From an uncultured Bacilli bacterium (lineage in GTDB: Bacteria > Bacillota_I > Bacilli_A > RF39 > UBA660), in assembly GCA_947588765.1 (NCBI GenBank), contig CANPZG010000013.1:1-35393 (forward strand): DNA of 35,393 nucleotides, read 5' to 3'. Below, piece after piece: positions 32,773 to 35,393 of this stretch. The notes below the pieces were generated by a model that saw only the letters and a list, made by a program, of their open reading frames with translations, was not told where the DNA came from and did not search any database. The position numbers were made by a program, and so were the translations under genes. Position 1 is the first letter of the stretch. Each line of letters starts with the position of its first letter.

Positions 32773-32830
32773 TTTTATTATAGATAAATTATATCTATTG
32801 ACTTATAGACAAAATTTATCTATAATAAAA
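32773..32830. promoter_or_regulatory. Divergent control region with tandem operators
   Basis: The surface-gene promoter is TTGACT (32798-32803), 17 bases, TATAAT (32821-32826). Two similar 21-base sites, TATAGA-N9-TCTATW, lie at 32779-32799 and 32804-32824, 25 bases apart: one over the -35 box, the other between the boxes and over the -10. The outer arms 32773-32790 and 32813-32830 are perfect 18-base inverted repeats. A TATAAT on the minus strand (32777-32782) may serve the XRE gene, though its -35 is unclear. Confidence 0.78.
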
Positions 32831-32844
32831 ATATAATAATAAAC

Positions 32845-32988
32845 CATAATAGTAGAAGGAGTGTAGTACTATGGAAGAAAAAAATAAAAGAAAAGGAATA
32901 ATATATCTAGTAATAGCTATAGTAACATTACTAGTTTTAATTGCTGGAGCAACATATGCCTACTTTCAAGCAGTAACTGGAAATAGTG
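32845..32988 (+). repeat. Paralogous repeat, copy 1 (leader of surface protein 1)
   Basis: These 144 bases cover the ribosome-binding site, start and signal segment. They align without gaps to 35062-35205 with few differences, mostly at third codon positions. The regulatory DNA just upstream is not shared. Confidence 0.85.
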
Positions 32989-34697
32989 CGATAGCTAATT
33001 TAAATACGACAAGTGGTACAACAGATAGTTTAACATTTTCTACAACTGGAGATATATCTTTAAGTGCTGATGCAACAAATTTTGGCGAAGGTGCTAAAAA
33101 TATTGAAGGAAGTTCTATAGCAAAAGCAACATTAATTCCAAATAATACAGATAATTATGCTAAAGGAACATATAATGTATATTTGGTAATAGAAGAAAAT
33201 CCGTTTGAATATACATTATATAAAAATGGAAATGAAAATACAAAATCATATACAAATAAAGAAGAAAAAGAAAAAGCAATTAGTTTAGGAGAATTAGATG
33301 AATATACTCCTGAGCCAGAATTATTATTAACCATAACAAGAGATAAAGATAGTTATATGCAAGTAGTAACAGAATTAACACAATATAGTTTAAAAGCAGA
33401 AGATGGAACATTAGATAGTTATGATATAACCGAAGCAAAAGGATTAATAACAATAGCCGAAGATGTACCAATAGAAGCAAATGAAAAAGAAAAAATCGAT
33501 GAATGGGGAATAACCATAACCTTAAATAATTTAGATAGTGATCAAAATTTAAATACAGGAAAGTCAGTAATAGGAAAAATAATAATCCAAAAAGAAGATA
33601 TAGCAACAGAAGTATTAGATGTATGTAAAACAAATGATAATTTAGCTAATTGTTTAATCAAATTACATGATGAAAGTGAATATGGAATAACAAAGATAGT
33701 ATATCATGATGAAAAAGAAGATTATAAAGGAGAAACAAACTACGAATTAGAAGCCGGAGACTATTCATATCGATACAGTGGTTCGTATGAAGAAGTAAAT
33801 AATTATATCTGTTTTGGAGGAGAATGTTCTAATGATCCAGCAGATGAAGAAAAATATTCCAATTTATACAGAATAATAGGGGTATTTCCAACAGAAGAAA
33901 CAAAGAATTTAGATGAAAAAACATACCAACTAAAAATAATTAAAGCAGACTATGCAACTTCGAAAGAAACAGGAGGTTCAGGAATAGGTGCATATAATGG
34001 AACATATGGTTCTGTATCAACAAACTATAAAGGAGACAAAGAAAATTATTTACCAAAAATAGGAGCATATTATTGGAACAAAAATCAAAATGAGTCAGGA
34101 GATGACACAAATAACTGGGGAACAAGTAATTTACAAGAAAAAAATTTAAATGGATACTATTTAAGTGAATATCTAGGTAAAAAAACCGAAAGTGATAAAT
34201 GGCTAGGTATGATAGAAGAAGACCACAACTGGATAACAGAAGGAAATATATGGAACAAAATAGTACCTCAAAATGCCAAAATAGCATATACAAATGAAAT
34301 ATTACATTCTAATGCGGGAAAAGACTTAGAATATGGATTATCAGATGTGGCACCAACAGTTCAAGCCAACTTAGGTTTAATATATGTAAGTGATTATAAA
34401 TATGGAGCAAGTAAAGAATACTGGACAAAAGTAGGATATGATAGTAGTAGTGCAACAAACGATTATAGGGTAGCAATAAATGCTAATTGGTTATATATGG
34501 GCTTAACCGAATGGACAATAACTCGTCGAGCCGACGTTTCCAACAGTGCGTTCTATGTGCATAACAGCGGGACTGTGGGCCACGATAACGTCAACGACGT
34601 CAGCATTGCAATCCGGCCTTGTCTTTATTTAAATTCAAACGTAAAAATAACATTAGGATCTGGGAAAGCAACTGATCCTTATATACTTTCTATGTAG
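32871..34697 (+). CDS. Exported surface protein with SipW/TasA-like leader and C-type-lectin-like variable domain
   Basis: The 608-residue protein starts with a Lys/Arg-rich end, a hydrophobic helix (about 10-28) and GATYAYFQA, close to SipW-dependent leaders of TasA/camelysin proteins. The N-terminal half is Thr/Asn/Glu-rich beta structure. Cysteines occur at VCKTNDNLANC and ICFGGEC. The C-terminal ~250 residues look like a C-type-lectin/formylglycine-enzyme-like fold (YRIIGVF, LKIIKADYAT, GAYYWNK, WLGMIEEDHNW, AINANWLYMGLTEW). They end with RRADVSNSAFYVHNSG (552-567) and AIRPCLYLNSNVKI, the layout of variable regions in diversity-generating-retroelement targets. The coding DNA turns GC-rich just there (34531-34620). 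It would be a ligand-binding surface protein under XRE control. Confidence 0.75.
   Translation: MEEKNKRKGIIYLVIAIVTLLVLIAGATYAYFQAVTGNSAIANLNTTSGTTDSLTFSTTGDISLSADATNFGEGAKNIEGSSIAKATLIPNNTDNYAKGTYNVYLVIEENPFEYTLYKNGNENTKSYTNKEEKEKAISLGELDEYTPEPELLLTITRDKDSYMQVVTELTQYSLKAEDGTLDSYDITEAKGLITIAEDVPIEANEKEKIDEWGITITLNNLDSDQNLNTGKSVIGKIIIQKEDIATEVLDVCKTNDNLANCLIKLHDESEYGITKIVYHDEKEDYKGETNYELEAGDYSYRYSGSYEEVNNYICFGGECSNDPADEEKYSNLYRIIGVFPTEETKNLDEKTYQLKIIKADYATSKETGGSGIGAYNGTYGSVSTNYKGDKENYLPKIGAYYWNKNQNESGDDTNNWGTSNLQEKNLNGYYLSEYLGKKTESDKWLGMIEEDHNWITEGNIWNKIVPQNAKIAYTNEILHSNAGKDLEYGLSDVAPTVQANLGLIYVSDYKYGASKEYWTKVGYDSSSATNDYRVAINANWLYMGLTEWTITRRADVSNSAFYVHNSGTVGHDNVNDVSIAIRPCLYLNSNVKITLGSGKATDPYILSM
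34521..34620 (+). other. Putative DGR variable region
   Basis: Codons 551-583 are GC-rich (49 of 90 bases at 34531-34620) within an AT-rich gene. They are dominated by codons ending in C or T, such as GAC, AAC, CAC, GGC, AGC and GTC, interleaved with apparently fixed GCG-TTC, GTG, GGG and CGG-CCT. This is what A-to-N mutagenesis of AAC/AAT codons copied from a template repeat would give. No template repeat or reverse transcriptase is in the window. Confidence 0.6.
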
Positions 34698-34720
34698 AAA
34701 CATATAAGAAAAAATAATAA

Positions 34721-34753
34721 AAAAATCAAAATTTTTAAGATTTTGATTTTTTT
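34721..34753. terminator. Bidirectional terminator between surface gene 1 and the RHH gene
   Basis: AAAAATCAAAAT (34721-34732) pairs with ATTTTGATTTTT (34740-34751). T residues follow on the + strand and A residues precede on it, so it can stop both converging transcripts. Confidence 0.8.
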
Positions 34754-34922
34754 ATACATTACTTTTTTCTTTATTTTGTTCTTTAGAATTATTTTTAGCT
34801 GTTTCTAAATATTTTTTAAGAATATAAATTAATTGTGAATTAATACTTCTTTCTTCTTCTTGAGCAAGTTTAACTAATTCATTATAAGTTTCTTCATCAA
34901 TTCTTAAAGTTGTTGTAATCAT
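34752..34922 (-). CDS. Arc-like ribbon-helix-helix DNA-binding protein
   Basis: This short gene of 56 codons on the minus strand encodes a protein that starts MITTTLRIDEETYNELVKLA, a beta strand and first helix of the Arc/MetJ/CopG fold. RSINSQLIYILKKYLE is the second helix, followed by a charged tail. The start at 34922 has AAGGAG seven bases upstream. Such dimers bind short repeated operators with the N-terminal strand. It is divergent from the second surface-protein gene, exactly as the XRE gene is from the first, so it is the likely regulator of that gene. Confidence 0.82.
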   Translation of the reverse strand: MITTTLRIDEETYNELVKLAQEEERSINSQLIYILKKYLETAKNNSKEQNKEKSNV

Positions 34923-34975
34923 TTTATCACTCCTTAATTATTTTTATCTTATCATTTCAAAAAGAATATAAATAG

Positions 34976-35028
34976 TGTCAAAATAATACTAAAATAGTAT
35001 TGACTAGTATGGATTTTTTGATTAAAAT
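34976..35028. promoter_or_regulatory. Promoter of surface gene 2 with candidate RHH operator
   Basis: TTGACT (35000-35005) and TAAAAT (35023-35028) are spaced by 17 bases. ATACT (34986-34990), AGTAT (34996-35000) and AGTAT (35006-35010) lie at 10-base steps around the -35 box, fitting RHH dimers on one face of DNA. TGTCAA at 34976-34981 gives a TTGACA on the minus strand that may be the -35 of the RHH gene; its -10 is not clear. Confidence 0.6.
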
Positions 35029-35061
35029 ATAAAATATAGGATAAAATATAATTTGCTGAAA

Positions 35062-35205
35062 CATAATAATAGAAGGAGAGTAGTACTATGGAAGATAAAA
35101 ATAAAAGAAAAGGAATAATATATTTAGTAATAGCAGTAGTAACATTATTAGTTTTAGTTGCTGGAGCAACATATGCTTATTTTCAAGCACAAATAGGAAA
35201 TAGTG
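35062..35205 (+). repeat. Paralogous repeat, copy 2 (leader of surface protein 2)
   Basis: The second copy of the 144-base leader repeat at 32845-32988. Similarity ends soon after the signal segment. Confidence 0.85.
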
Positions 35206-35393
35206 AAAGTTTTAATATAGATGCAACTGCGGGTACTACTGATTTATTAACTTTTACTATGGCTGATATCAATACAAGTACTTCCAATCCTAATGTAACT
35301 GATAGTCATAATAAAGTAGGTGATACTGAAAATACAGAAATAGTAATAAATGCAACTCAACAAAACTTTGGTGAAGATGATACAAGCTTAGGT
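35088..35393 (+). CDS. Second exported surface protein, N-terminal part
   Basis: The frame stays open to the window end, giving 102 residues of an incomplete gene. The first 34 residues are almost identical to surface protein 1: a basic start, a hydrophobic helix and GATYAYFQA, the SipW/TasA-like leader. After GNS the sequence diverges but keeps the same style (ATAGTTDLLTFTMAD, then Thr/Asn/Asp-rich beta segments). GAAGGAG precedes the ATG. The regulator next to it is an RHH protein rather than XRE, and the upstream control DNA is unrelated. Whether it also ends in a lectin-like variable domain cannot be seen here. Confidence 0.82.
   Translation, partial: MEDKNKRKGIIYLVIAVVTLLVLVAGATYAYFQAQIGNSESFNIDATAGTTDLLTFTMADINTSTSNPNVTDSHNKVGDTENTEIVINATQQNFGEDDTSLG

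Noticed and set aside
33280-34293. Leu-rich minus-strand frames inside surface protein 1
   Set aside because: They are shadows of AT-rich codons in a clearly coding + strand gene.
34521-34620. GC-rich patch as a separate gene, a tRNA or foreign insertion
   Set aside because: The reading frame is continuous, the protein pattern fits the lectin-like domain, and no cloverleaf is evident.
1-35393. UGA read as tryptophan, as in Mycoplasma
   Set aside because: TGA ends several genes at sensible places (for example 19144-19146, 27250-27252 and the XRE gene), and Trp is coded by TGG.

Overview
The window is very AT-rich and comes from a low-GC Gram-positive bacterium, most likely an uncultured gut member of the Bacilli/Erysipelotrichia or a related Tenericutes-like order. 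Evidence: purine-rich Shine-Dalgarno sites (AAGGAG, or a recurring GGTGGTGAA form), TTGACA/TATAAT promoters often with an extended -10, short hairpin plus T-run terminators, and ordinary use of TGA as a stop (so not a Mycoplasma-type code). Cell-wall hydrolase domains, lipoproteins and Lgt imply a walled monoderm. Most genes lie on the + strand. I see no rRNA, tRNA, CRISPR array, integrase, transposase or relaxase.

Layout. 1-1569: the tail of an ATPase of the AAA/DUF4143 kind and a HEPN-motif protein, ending at a sharp junction with a 5'-truncated amidase/LysM gene (1570-2670). 2751-4590: an ASCH-domain protein and two membrane-anchored thioredoxin-like proteins. 4677-16102: a HerA-like ATPase followed by a type IV secretion (T4SS) cluster: VirB6-like channel protein, PrgI-family protein, VirB4 in two genes, a lysozyme+M23 wall hydrolase, a lipoprotein and a VirD4 coupling protein. 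16154-16762: a small protein and a PemK/MazF-like toxin. 16829-17083: a rhodanese-like protein. 17151-20102: a three-gene 2-hydroxyacyl-CoA-dehydratase-type operon with its ATPase activator. 20196-21978: a TetR regulator and a small [FeFe]-hydrogenase-like protein. 22047-24858: an unrecognised protein, a P-loop kinase-like protein and a radical SAM protein with N-terminal helical repeats, followed by a 39-bp palindrome. 24967-26364: an FAD/Rieske oxidoreductase. 26398-27446: a ComEC-like MBL lipoprotein with DUF3006. 27558-32501: uvrA, a zinc-ribbon metallopeptidase and lgt.

The right end (32512-35393) holds two parallel modules. Each has a small DNA-binding protein (XRE in one, Arc-like ribbon-helix-helix in the other) transcribed divergently from a large exported surface protein with a SipW/TasA-like leader. 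The complete surface protein ends in a C-type-lectin-like domain. Its last ~90 codons contain an abrupt GC-rich patch (49 of 90 bases G/C at 34531-34620) that looks like the variable region of a diversity-generating retroelement (DGR) target. No reverse transcriptase or template repeat is in the window.

The two most interesting things are this regulated, possibly hypervariable surface-protein pair and the relaxase-less chromosomal T4SS accompanied by extracytoplasmic thioredoxin-like proteins.
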